A DNA stretch of 18,644 nt from Bacteroidales bacterium UBA4345 (GTDB lineage Bacteria > Bacteroidota > Bacteroidia > Bacteroidales > Paludibacteraceae): NCBI GenBank assembly GCA_002396385.1, contig DGTD01000120.1, forward strand, positions 1 through 18,644, written 5' to 3'. The position numbers and the translations under genes are program-made. The stretch's first letter is position 1. Every line of letters begins with the position of its first letter. Of the stretch, positions 1 through 6,422 are shown piece by piece. The notes under the pieces are model-generated. The model did no database searches, was not told the DNA's origin, and worked only from the letters and a program-made list of their open reading frames with translations.

Positions 1-65
1 TTGTCTAGCAAATCTATTAGCTGTCGATACATTGGCTGTCCGCTAAAATGTGTACTTTTGCCCAT
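1..65 (-). CDS. Transposase N-terminus, IS4-type (DUF4372) family, runs off left edge
   Basis: The minus strand from the ATG at 65-63 reads MGKSTHFSGQPMYRQLIDLL and stays open to the window edge. The MGKST-x-F-x-GQP opening is what I recall for DUF4372-headed IS4-family transposases, which are common in Bacteroidota and carry a C-terminal DDE nuclease domain. Only 21 complete codons are visible, so the catalytic residues cannot be checked and intactness is unknown. About 100 bp upstream of the start there is a putative IS end (157-172) and between them a perfect hairpin. That layout fits the promoter-proximal end of an insertion sequence. Identity rests on one short N-terminal match plus this context. 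Confidence 0.75.
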   Translation of the reverse strand, partial: MGKSTHFSGQPMYRQLIDLLD

Positions 66-172
66 CGTTAATAAGTTTTTGTGGTGAAAACAAATTAAAC
101 GAAAAAGGCTGAATTCGGTACTCGAATTCAGCCTAAATTTTTCTATCAAAAAAAACTTTTACCGGACAGCAA
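32..172. repeat. Imperfect inverted repeat: putative IS end versus transposase start codons
   Basis: Arms at 32-48 (TTGGCTGTCCGCTAAAA) and 157-172 (TTTTACCGGACAGCAA) are inverted copies differing by one substitution and one extra base. The outer arm is probably the terminal inverted repeat of the insertion sequence. The inner arm lies inside transposase codons 6-12. The other end of the element is outside the window, so the IS boundary and target duplication cannot be confirmed. Confidence 0.55.
106..134 (-). terminator. Hairpin inside the IS end, upstream of the transposase
   Basis: Perfect 11-bp stem, AGGCTGAATTC at 106-116 against GAATTCAGCCT at 124-134, with a 7-nt loop. On the minus strand the stem is followed by TTTTTCGTTT, so transcription entering from the right would meet an intrinsic terminator before the transposase start. 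The plus side also has a short T-rich tail (AAATTTTTC), so it may act both ways. Confidence 0.7.
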
Positions 173-247
173 TAATAAAATTTTCTAAAATAGCATTCGG
201 GTTGCTTTCTAAAGCACCCTTACTAACTTACAGCAATAATTCCTAAT

Positions 248-724
248 ATGGTTCCTTATATAGAGTTGAAACGTATGGCGGTTGAACTCACAAATCGGTT
301 CAACTGTTTGTTATATGGAAGTCTCGGTTTACAACTGACTTTCCCACAGGTGCTAGATGAACCGCCTCACGATGCTGACTTCCTGACGGCGGATAGCCGC
401 AGTAATGTTTTACGCATTATCGATTTCTTGCACAATAATGGTTATAGGGTCTGGTCGTGGAAAGACCCCGTCGTTCATGGGTTCGATTGTGATCTCTTAT
501 ATGGACGCCTCTATCTTCGAGCTTCCAAGCCTATTATTGGTTACGAACCGGCTGTTATTGACATCATTTACGAAGTCGACGATTTTGTCTTCCAGTTGCT
601 TAGTAAACAAACCGTGTTTGTCGAGGGCATTCGGGTGTTGAACAAGGACGCCTATATCAGATGCTTGGGCATGTGCGAAAAAGAAAAACATTTGAAGGAG
701 CGCCAAAGGCTTTTGAGTCTTTAG
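248..724 (+). CDS. Small nucleotidyltransferase-fold protein, function unknown
   Basis: A 158-residue protein with a minimal nucleotidyltransferase pattern: Gly-Ser at 24-25 after a hydrophobic strand (LLYGSLGLQL), an Asp-x-Asp pair at 42-44 (HDADFL), and a third acidic strand at 103-107 (VIDII). The C-terminus (GIRVLNKDAY, then a Lys/Arg-rich helix) resembles the end of AbiEii/kanamycin-nucleotidyltransferase-like proteins. These motifs suggest it could transfer a nucleotidyl group, but the substrate is not evident. No HEPN or antitoxin partner is adjacent. The start at 248 is the first ATG after the putative IS end; codon 11 is an alternative start. The gene is convergent with the next gene, with 25 bp between stops. 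The fold call is moderate; function is unknown. Confidence 0.6.
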   Translation: MVPYIELKRMAVELTNRFNCLLYGSLGLQLTFPQVLDEPPHDADFLTADSRSNVLRIIDFLHNNGYRVWSWKDPVVHGFDCDLLYGRLYLRASKPIIGYEPAVIDIIYEVDDFVFQLLSKQTVFVEGIRVLNKDAYIRCLGMCEKEKHLKERQRLLSL

Positions 725-749
725 TTGTTTAATTTAACAGACTGCGAAT

Positions 750-1394
750 TTATAAGATTTCAACAACTGTGTCTGCATTCGCTTCTTCTACTTCCGAATC
801 GGCTGATGGAAATTCTTCTATACATGTTTCTGGAAGTGGCCTTTCCAAGACTCTTGCCTCTGGAATGTCGGCATTAATCCATCCAACTTCATATTTTTTC
901 AGATAGGGCTTAATGCTTATCTCGATGTTTTCAAGCGTGTATAGGTTTTCAATAAAGTGGATAAGTTCTGACTTATCTGTATTGGTAGAGTCAATTTTCG
1001 CGATGTTGAGTCTTAATTTACCATATAGTGAATGTGGCTCCTTTTTCTCTATTGTCAGACTATCGGACACCATGTAGTTTTTGTTGCTTATTCTAATCAG
1101 TATTTTTTCAAGTGAAGAAAGGTCGGTTGACGAATCGTTGATTTTAAGCTCTAGACTGGCAGGCAGGTCTCCGTCTTCCAGTTTCTTTGTCAGTAAGGCA
1201 TATAAGGCATCGGTAAAAAGACTATCGTTATCGATAGTCATTTCTACCAGGTTTAAATTACCCATTTCTTCTACCGACCATTTATTGGAATTTATTTCAT
1301 CTTCCAATTTCTTTTGCTTGTAGAAATCGTAGCCGAAATACGCACCAACGCCGGTAACTATAAGAAGGATAATTGCTATAACTGCCTTTCTCAT
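750..1394 (-). CDS. Unknown protein with an N-terminal membrane anchor
   Basis: A 214-residue protein I do not recognise. Residues 4-20 form one hydrophobic segment after a short basic start (MRKAVIAIILL), followed by a Lys-rich stretch, which fits a single-pass anchor with the rest outside the cytoplasm, or an uncleaved signal peptide. There is no lipobox cysteine. The body is mixed alpha/beta, poor in cysteine, and ends in an acidic tail (PSADSEVEEANAD). It starts 10 bp after pyrD on the same strand, so it is probably the last gene of that operon. The translational proximity does not show a role in pyrimidine synthesis. No clear terminator follows before the convergent gene. Confidence 0.7.
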   Translation of the reverse strand: MRKAVIAIILLIVTGVGAYFGYDFYKQKKLEDEINSNKWSVEEMGNLNLVEMTIDNDSLFTDALYALLTKKLEDGDLPASLELKINDSSTDLSSLEKILIRISNKNYMVSDSLTIEKKEPHSLYGKLRLNIAKIDSTNTDKSELIHFIENLYTLENIEISIKPYLKKYEVGWINADIPEARVLERPLPETCIEEFPSADSEVEEANADTVVEIL

Positions 1395-1404
1395 TTTGCC
1401 TAAG

Positions 1405-2316
1405 TTAAACTTCCAATGCTCCGATTATGTCTTTTACGCTCTTGAATCCGTGGCGTTCAAGATATTCGTCAATGCCTTTTGCTATTTTTACAGTGATGGC
1501 TGGGTCTATGAAGTTGGCTGTTCCAATTTCAATCGCACTGGCGCCGGCAAGCATAAACTCTATGGCGTCGGTGGCATTCATAATACCGCCCAAACCTACT
1601 ACAGGAATCTTCACTGCTTTAGCTACCTGCCAAACCATTCGTAGGGCAACTGGCTTTACACATGCGCCAGACAGACCTCCGGTGACGGTAGAAATCAAAG
1701 GTTTCCTTTTTTCCGCGTCTATCGCCATACCCATCAAAGTGTTGATGAGGCTTACGCTGTCGGCTCCTGCATGTTCTGCTGCTTTAGCAATTTCGGCTAT
1801 GTCGGTCACGTTTGGTGTCAATTTGACGATGAGTGTTTTGTTGTATACTTTACGTACGGCGCCTACCACTTTTTCTACCATCGGACAACTGGTGCCAAAA
1901 CTCATACCGCCTTCTTTTACATTCGGACAACTGATGTTCAGTTCTATGGCGTTAATTTTTTCAAGGGTATTTATGCGTTCGGCACATGCCGTATAATCGT
2001 CTATCGAATGACCTGCTACATTTACAATGATTTGGGTGTCGATGTCTTTCAACTGTGGGTAGGTGTGTTCCACAAAGTAGTCGACTCCTTTGTTTTGCAA
2101 GCCAACGGCGTTTATCATGCCCATAGGGGTTTCGGCTAGCCGTGGGTAGGGATTACCTTCGCGTTTGTGTAGGGTGGTGCCTTTTACTATTATACCGCCA
2201 ATTTCGTCTAATTTGACAAAGTCTGCGAATTCTAATCCGAATCCGAATGTTCCAGACGCTGTCATTACCGGATTTTTAAGGGTGAGGTTGCCTATATGGG
2301 TCGTTAAATCTGCCAT
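1405..2316 (-). CDS. pyrD: Dihydroorotate dehydrogenase B, catalytic subunit PyrD
   Basis: This 303-residue protein is the FMN-binding catalytic subunit of class 1B dihydroorotate dehydrogenase, which oxidises dihydroorotate to orotate in pyrimidine synthesis. Visible hallmarks are the N-terminal [10 protein letters not shown] segment, Lys45 in IVKGTT, Cys130 as catalytic base in [13 protein letters not shown] (the cysteine marks class 1), Lys165 in VKLTPN, and the C-terminal phosphate-binding GLGGI. Length is normal. Its first codons overlap the end of pyrK by 13 bp, which points to translational coupling of the two subunits. Class 1B enzymes pass electrons through PyrK to NAD+, and the adjacent pyrK supports this subtype rather than fumarate-using class 1A. 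Confidence 0.97.
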   Translation of the reverse strand: MADLTTHIGNLTLKNPVMTASGTFGFGLEFADFVKLDEIGGIIVKGTTLHKREGNPYPRLAETPMGMINAVGLQNKGVDYFVEHTYPQLKDIDTQIIVNVAGHSIDDYTACAERINTLEKINAIELNISCPNVKEGGMSFGTSCPMVEKVVGAVRKVYNKTLIVKLTPNVTDIAEIAKAAEHAGADSVSLINTLMGMAIDAEKRKPLISTVTGGLSGACVKPVALRMVWQVAKAVKIPVVGLGGIMNATDAIEFMLAGASAIEIGTANFIDPAITVKIAKGIDEYLERHGFKSVKDIIGALEV

Positions 2317-3080
2317 GTTAAATCGTTTATATTAAATACTGGACCATCGGTGCACACGCACTTGTGGCCTTCTTGTGTTTCTGTAACGCAGCATAAACAT
2401 GCGCCTAGTCCGCATGCCATTTTGTTCTCAAGCGACACTTCGCAGCAAATGTTATTGTTCTTTGCATATTTTGCTACGGCTTTCATCATAGGGGTTGGGC
2501 CGCATACGAATATCTTGTCGAAGTGCTCTTTCTCTAAAATGCTATGGTTAGTTACAAATCCTTTCTCGCCGAGGCTTCCGTCTTCTGTAGTTACGTATAG
2601 TTTGCCTGTTTGTTCAAACAGTTCTTGTTCAAGCAGCATGCTTTGGGTGCGTGCGCCTAACAAGAACGTGGGAGTCATCCCCTCTGCTTTCAGCGTGGCT
2701 CCCAGCATCAGCATGGGTGCAACTCCGACTCCGCCTCCAACAAGTAGCACTTTTTTGTCTTTTACAGCCGAGGTGTCGAAACCATTTCCAAGAGGTATTA
2801 CGCAGTTAAGCGTGTCTCCGGTTTGCAATTCTCCGAGTTTTCGTGTACCATTCCCCACTTTCTGTATTAGTAGCCATATCTCATTGTTCTTGTAGTCGGC
2901 ATAGTTGATAGATATGGGGCGGCGCAGGAATGTGTTGGGCTCGTTCTCAACCTTTACTTCCACAAATTGGCCGGGCTTCATTTCAGGTAGTTGTCCTGGA
3001 GCTCTCAATTTTAGCAGAATGGCGTTGTTGCCCATCGCCTTATTACTGCTTACTTTGAAATCGATAATGTATTTTTTCAT
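2304..3080 (-). CDS. pyrK: Dihydroorotate dehydrogenase B, electron-transfer subunit PyrK
   Basis: A 258-residue ferredoxin-reductase-like subunit that carries FAD and a [2Fe-2S] cluster and links PyrD to NAD+. The FAD-binding motif RRPIS is at 53-57, the Gly-rich nucleotide loop [11 protein letters not shown] at 113-123, and FVCGPTPMM at 191-199. Cluster ligands appear as C223, C228 and C231 (C-x4-C-x2-C), with C243 in CTDGPVF the likely fourth; C230 and C241 are extra cysteines nearby. The gene sits 28 bp after the nucleotide-sugar dehydrogenase and overlaps pyrD by 13 bp, so the three are likely cotranscribed. Confidence 0.96.
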   Translation of the reverse strand: MKKYIIDFKVSSNKAMGNNAILLKLRAPGQLPEMKPGQFVEVKVENEPNTFLRRPISINYADYKNNEIWLLIQKVGNGTRKLGELQTGDTLNCVIPLGNGFDTSAVKDKKVLLVGGGVGVAPMLMLGATLKAEGMTPTFLLGARTQSMLLEQELFEQTGKLYVTTEDGSLGEKGFVTNHSILEKEHFDKIFVCGPTPMMKAVAKYAKNNNICCEVSLENKMACGLGACLCCVTETQEGHKCVCTDGPVFNINDLTWQI

Positions 3081-3108
3081 TTTTGCTTAACTGTTTCCTT
3101 TTTGGGGA

Positions 3109-4389
3109 CTATAAACGAGCGTCCGCCAATTCTCGCGGAACAATGCCTTTAACGTCAAAAATTATGGCACCGTTGTCTTTCTGTTGTTGGTAGTCAAACG
3201 TCAGGAATTGTTTGTGTGCCACTGTAACAACTACGGCATCATAGTGTTTCCCACTCGTTTCCTTTTGCAACTTTATGTTGTATTCGCTCTCAACTTTTTC
3301 GGTGTTCGCCCACGGGTCGCATACATCAACTTCTAACCCGTATTCTGTTAGTTCCCTATAGATGTCTATTACTTTCGTGTTGCGGGTGTCCGGACAGTTC
3401 TCTTTAAATGTGAAGCCCAATATAAGGGCTTTGGCACCTTTTAGTTTTGAACCGTTCCCGACTAATAGCTTGATGATTTTCTCGGCTATAAATTTAGCCA
3501 TACTGTTGTTGACGTGCCTGCCACTTAGTATTACTTCGGGGTAGTAGCCCAAACTGATGGATTTGTGAGCCAGATAGTATGGGTCTACACTGATACAGTG
3601 TCCGCCTACTAACCCGGGTTTGTAGGGTAGAAAGTTCCATTTTGTGCTTGCTGCTTCTAGCACATCGTTGGTGTCGATGCCTATTCGATCAAATATTAGG
3701 GCTAACTCGTTTACAAATGATATATTGATGTCTCTTTGCGCATTTTCTATGGCCTTGGCTGCTTCTGCTACCTTTATGTTGGGTGCCAAGTGGGTGCCGG
3801 CTGTGATGATGCTGGCATAAAGGTCGTTTATTTTTTTTGCGGCTGACGGTGTGGATCCCGATGTCACTTTTTTGATTTTCGTCAGCGTATTTTCCTTATC
3901 GCCAGGATTGATTCTTTCTGGTGAGTAGCCGCAGTAAAAGTCTATGTTATAGGTTAAACCAGATTCTTCTTCTAATGCGGGAACACACACCTCTTCTGTA
4001 CACCCTGGATAGGTGGTTGATTCGTAGATGACTATGTCGCCCTTTTTTAAGAGTTTCCCGATTGACTTACTGGCCGACAAGAGTGGTCTTAAATCAGGAT
4101 TGTTCGATTTGTCAATTGGAGTGGGAACTGTTACTATGTAGTAGTTGCAGGGGCTCAAGTCGTTTATTTTGTCTGTCAGCGTTAACTGATGGGTGGAAAT
4201 CTCGTTTTTCAGAACTTCCAAATCCGCCTCTTGGGTCTGGTCGTTGTTCCCTTTTAATTCTTCTATGCGTTTATTGTTAATGTCGAAGCCGACAACGCTG
4301 TAATGTTTGGCAAACTCCACGGCAAGTGGTAGGCCAACGTACCCCAGACCAATGATGCCTATTTTTATTACTTGCTCTTCTTTGTCCAC
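3109..4389 (-). CDS. UDP-N-acetylhexosamine 6-dehydrogenase (TviB/WbpO-type)
   Basis: A 426-residue nucleotide-sugar dehydrogenase that oxidises C6 of a UDP-HexNAc to a uronic acid, using two NAD+, for surface polysaccharide. The N-terminal Rossmann motif GLGYVGLP is at 14-21. YSPERINPGD (155-164) is a conserved catalytic segment, and GLVGGHCISVDP carries the catalytic Cys265. The C-terminal UDP-binding domain has the typical GFTFKENCPDTRNTK. It most resembles the TviB/WbpO (UDP-GalNAc/GlcNAc dehydrogenase) branch rather than UDP-glucose dehydrogenase; exact sugar specificity cannot be read off. It has a canonical promoter 19 bp upstream and is the first gene of the operon with pyrK and pyrD. 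No glycosyltransferases lie nearby. Confidence 0.92.
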   Translation of the reverse strand: MDKEEQVIKIGIIGLGYVGLPLAVEFAKHYSVVGFDINNKRIEELKGNNDQTQEADLEVLKNEISTHQLTLTDKINDLSPCNYYIVTVPTPIDKSNNPDLRPLLSASKSIGKLLKKGDIVIYESTTYPGCTEEVCVPALEEESGLTYNIDFYCGYSPERINPGDKENTLTKIKKVTSGSTPSAAKKINDLYASIITAGTHLAPNIKVAEAAKAIENAQRDINISFVNELALIFDRIGIDTNDVLEAASTKWNFLPYKPGLVGGHCISVDPYYLAHKSISLGYYPEVILSGRHVNNSMAKFIAEKIIKLLVGNGSKLKGAKALILGFTFKENCPDTRNTKVIDIYRELTEYGLEVDVCDPWANTEKVESEYNIKLQKETSGKHYDAVVVTVAHKQFLTFDYQQQKDNGAIIFDVKGIVPRELADARL

Positions 4390-4407
4390 CTTTTTTCAAA
4401 ATTTACC

Positions 4408-4440
4408 CAAATATAACGATTTATGGCTTTTCTGCCCAAA
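4408..4440 (-). promoter_or_regulatory. Bacteroidota-type promoter for the dehydrogenase-pyrKD operon
   Basis: Reading the minus strand, TTTG at 4440-4437, a 21-nt spacer, then TATATTTG at 4415-4408 match the primary sigma consensus TTTG...TAnnTTTG exactly. Transcription would begin near 4402, leaving a 5' leader of roughly a dozen bases before the ATG at 4389. Confidence 0.75.
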
Positions 4441-4507
4441 AAAAAAGCAAATATGAATGGAGTTGTTGATATCTTGCTTTTTCTGGTCTTTCTGGCTTTT
4501 GACTTTT

Positions 4508-4539
4508 TTTGTCCAAATGCTGTAATTGATATATATTTG
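4508..4539 (+). promoter_or_regulatory. Bacteroidota-type promoter for the 145-residue lipoprotein gene
   Basis: TTTG at 4508-4511, a 20-nt spacer and TATATTTG at 4532-4539 match the consensus exactly. The start codon follows at 4566. It is divergent from the promoter at 4408-4440, about 70 bp away. Confidence 0.75.
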
Positions 4540-4565
4540 CATATAGATGTCAAAAATTTATAAAT

Positions 4566-5003
4566 ATGAAAAAGTTCTTTTTTTGTGCCATTGCGGCGCT
4601 TAGCCTAACCGCATGCGATACTCCTGCCGATTATTTCGAACGTATTTGGGTTTTAAATACCAAACTCATGTCTGAGGGGGTGGCTGCCTTAAGTGCTTCC
4701 GATGCTGCCGTTTATGACAAGGCTTTACAAAACGTAGATGGTGTTTTGTCGGAGCTAGACAAGTGCGAACCTTACAGTGCTTCCGATTCCGTCTATTTTT
4801 ATTTGAAAAAACAAGCGCAGTTTGCTTCTGGTTTTCTACACAACCAAAAGGAAAACATCTTGAGTGGAGGCGAAAAACTTTCTTTCGTACGTCGTTCTTA
4901 TCTCGATTCGGCTACTGTCTATAATAAAAAGGTGAACGCTGCGGCCATTGCCTTTATGAAGGAGTATGATTTGAACTATAATTTTGATATTGCTGATCAA
5001 TAA
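4566..5003 (+). CDS. Small lipoprotein of unknown function
   Basis: A 145-residue protein. Its N-terminus (MKKFFFCAIAALSLTAC) is a lipoprotein signal peptide with lipobox L-T-A-C, so Cys17 would be lipidated after cleavage. The next residues DTPAD lack the strong acidic run often linked to surface export, so the side of the outer membrane it occupies is open. The mature part is mostly predicted helical by composition (many Ala, Leu, Lys, Asp) and ends in ...YNFDIADQ. I recognise no domain. It is a single-gene plus-strand unit with its own canonical promoter, convergent with the HD gene 20 bp downstream; no hairpin is visible between them. Confidence 0.85.
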   Translation: MKKFFFCAIAALSLTACDTPADYFERIWVLNTKLMSEGVAALSASDAAVYDKALQNVDGVLSELDKCEPYSASDSVYFYLKKQAQFASGFLHNQKENILSGGEKLSFVRRSYLDSATVYNKKVNAAAIAFMKEYDLNYNFDIADQ

Positions 5004-5023
5004 GCCCTTCTTTACTGTTTCAT

Positions 5024-5650
5024 TTATATAGTTTTCAGTAATTCATCGCAATAGTCGCGCAATTCGGGTAGGTATTGTTGTGCAACTGTTGTGGTGTATT
5101 TTAGTGTAAGATGCTTTGCTGATTCTTCTACGAATTCCAGTTCTCTCCTTATTGCGGTCTCGAAGATTGAAACATTCAGTTCTGTTTTCAAACCGATAAG
5201 GGTTTGTGTGAAAAAATCGTCGAAAGTCCATTGCAGGTTGTCACATTCTCGTAAGATTCTTCCTTCTATCGATTTTGTTTCTCCTTTGTAGGGAAAGCAG
5301 GTGTCCCATAATGCCTCCGATTGTTCTTTTGTTAGGGTAAGTCCGTTTTCTTTTAGAAAGTGTTCCAATCCCGATATGGCGTTTTCCACATTGGTGTCGT
5401 CGGAATACTTTCCACCCGAGTGGTTGTAGTCGTGAAAGAGTGTTAGTAGCAACAACTTTTCACGGTCTCCATTGTATCCGCTTTCTGCAATGCATTCGTT
5501 AACTAATTGGAGCATTGCCATAGTGTGTGTGATGTTGTGGTAGGGATTGGAGATGCCCGTATTGTGGTTTATAAAGTAGGCGAATCCCTTTTGCAGTAAG
5601 GGATAGTGGTTGATGATTTTCAGAGTTTCGAATTGTGATATCTTCTTCAT
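5024..5650 (-). CDS. HD-superfamily phosphohydrolase with a class I PDE-like signature
   Basis: A 208-residue putative metal-dependent phosphohydrolase. Metal-site residues are visible: Y37-H38-N39-x-x-H42 (YHNITHTMAM), H73-D74-x-x-H77-S-G (LFHDYNHSGG), and a late Asp137 in RECDNLQ. The YHNxxH...HDxxHxG spacing resembles class I cyclic-nucleotide phosphodiesterases more than ordinary bacterial HD proteins. In that family the first His is the proton donor and the others bind Zn/Mg. The protein is short compared with the roughly 300-residue or longer eukaryotic catalytic domain, and no sensor domain is fused. Substrate is unknown; a cyclic nucleotide is a plausible inference. No consensus promoter was found directly upstream, but a hairpin lies in the leader at 5731-5753. 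Confidence 0.75.
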   Translation of the reverse strand: MKKISQFETLKIINHYPLLQKGFAYFINHNTGISNPYHNITHTMAMLQLVNECIAESGYNGDREKLLLLTLFHDYNHSGGKYSDDTNVENAISGLEHFLKENGLTLTKEQSEALWDTCFPYKGETKSIEGRILRECDNLQWTFDDFFTQTLIGLKTELNVSIFETAIRRELEFVEESAKHLTLKYTTTVAQQYLPELRDYCDELLKTI

Positions 5651-5730
5651 GTCTGTCTTTTTTTAGTTCTACCTCTGTTCAGAGTGGATTCTGGTAAGAT
5701 GAAGCCAGCCTGTTCCTGTCTGGTAAAGAC

Positions 5731-5753
5731 CCCATTCCGTCGTTTGGAATGGG
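5731..5753. other. Hairpin upstream of the HD gene
   Basis: Perfect 8-bp stem, CCCATTCC at 5731-5738 against GGAATGGG at 5746-5753, with a 7-nt loop and no T-tract on either side. It sits between the terminator of the thioredoxin-fold gene and the HD gene start. It could be a leader structure or transcript stabiliser; it does not look like an intrinsic terminator. Confidence 0.45.
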
Positions 5754-5761
5754 CTTGTGTG

Positions 5762-5793
5762 TTAAAAGAAAAAGCCGGTGTGTACCGGCTTTT
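5762..5793 (-). terminator. Intrinsic terminator of the thioredoxin-fold gene
   Basis: AAAAGCCGGT at 5770-5779 pairs with ACCGGCTTTT at 5784-5793 around a 4-nt loop. On the minus strand a T-rich tract (TTTCTTTT) follows. It lies directly after the stop codon at 5795. Confidence 0.85.
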
Positions 5794-5794
5794 A

Positions 5795-6253
5795 TTACTT
5801 TTTTTTCAGGCGTTTTGCCAAATCTTCAGGAGTGATATTCTTTTCTATGATTTTACCGTTTTGGTCAATCAAGAAATTCCCGAACTTGTGGTTTAATTTA
5901 AATTCTTTTGCTAATTCCGATGAAAAGCCTTTCTTTTCGCGATATATCCTTGAAAACTGCAGATTGTCGTTTTTAACAACTTCGTTAAACAGACTCTCGT
6001 AGTCGTCTAGTGATACGGAAACCGAGCTTAAACCTATTGCTTCGCAGTCGTATTTCTTTAATACTTCTGAAAAGCGGATGTTTTCTTCTCGAGAAGCGGC
6101 ATCGTACGATGCCCAAAAATTAATAAGCACGTAATGGTTATCACCATCTCGCATGAATTTGTAGGTGCCTAAGTGATTGTTGTTGTGCGGAAGTAAAGCC
6201 AGGGTCAAGCAGATGAGACCAATCGCAAAAACAAATGCACTAATTTTCTTCAT
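5795..6253 (-). CDS. Thioredoxin-fold (TlpA-like) protein without the CxxC active site
   Basis: A 152-residue exported or anchored protein: residues 5-21 are a hydrophobic signal/anchor after MKK. The strand YVLINFWASY (41-50) and the later NFLIDQNGKII (126-136) match the TlpA/ResA-like thioredoxin fold (NFWASWCxxC ... FLIDxxGxI). Where the redox motif should be, the sequence is D51-A-A-S54, so both active-site cysteines are gone. The usual cis-proline before FLID is also absent (KFGNFLID). It is therefore unlikely to be an oxidoreductase; a binding or scaffold role is inference. The gene has its own promoter and terminator. Confidence 0.78.
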   Translation of the reverse strand: MKKISAFVFAIGLICLTLALLPHNNNHLGTYKFMRDGDNHYVLINFWASYDAASREENIRFSEVLKKYDCEAIGLSSVSVSLDDYESLFNEVVKNDNLQFSRIYREKKGFSSELAKEFKLNHKFGNFLIDQNGKIIEKNITPEDLAKRLKKK

Positions 6254-6348
6254 AAGCAGTTTCTTTAGCTGAACAAACTAACAGTATGGAGTTTTTTTGT
6301 TTTTTAGTTAGTACTGAGTAAATCGTTAGTTTATTCTGTTTAGCGGCG

Positions 6349-6380
6349 CAAAGATACATAAAAATATGCACTTGTGCAAA
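6349..6380 (-). promoter_or_regulatory. Bacteroidota-type promoter for the thioredoxin-fold gene
   Basis: On the minus strand TTTG (6380-6377), a 20-nt spacer and TATCTTTG (6356-6349) match the consensus. The predicted start near 6342 gives a leader of about 90 nt before the ATG at 6253. Within that leader, AAACTAAC and GTTAGTTT form a possible long-range pair. Confidence 0.7.
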
Positions 6381-6422
6381 TTATACTTCTGCCTTCGCTT
6401 TTTTAACTGCTTAATTGATAAG

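Noticed and set aside
53..60. TACTTTTG on the plus strand, a possible promoter making a ~70-nt RNA ending at the hairpin 106-134
   Set aside because: These bases are transposase codons 2-5 on the opposite strand and there is no convincing -33 element at the right distance. An antisense RNA of the IS is possible, but the sequence alone does not support calling it.
1427..1996. 189-codon plus-strand ORF inside pyrD
   Set aside because: Antisense to the well-conserved PyrD frame with no motif of its own.
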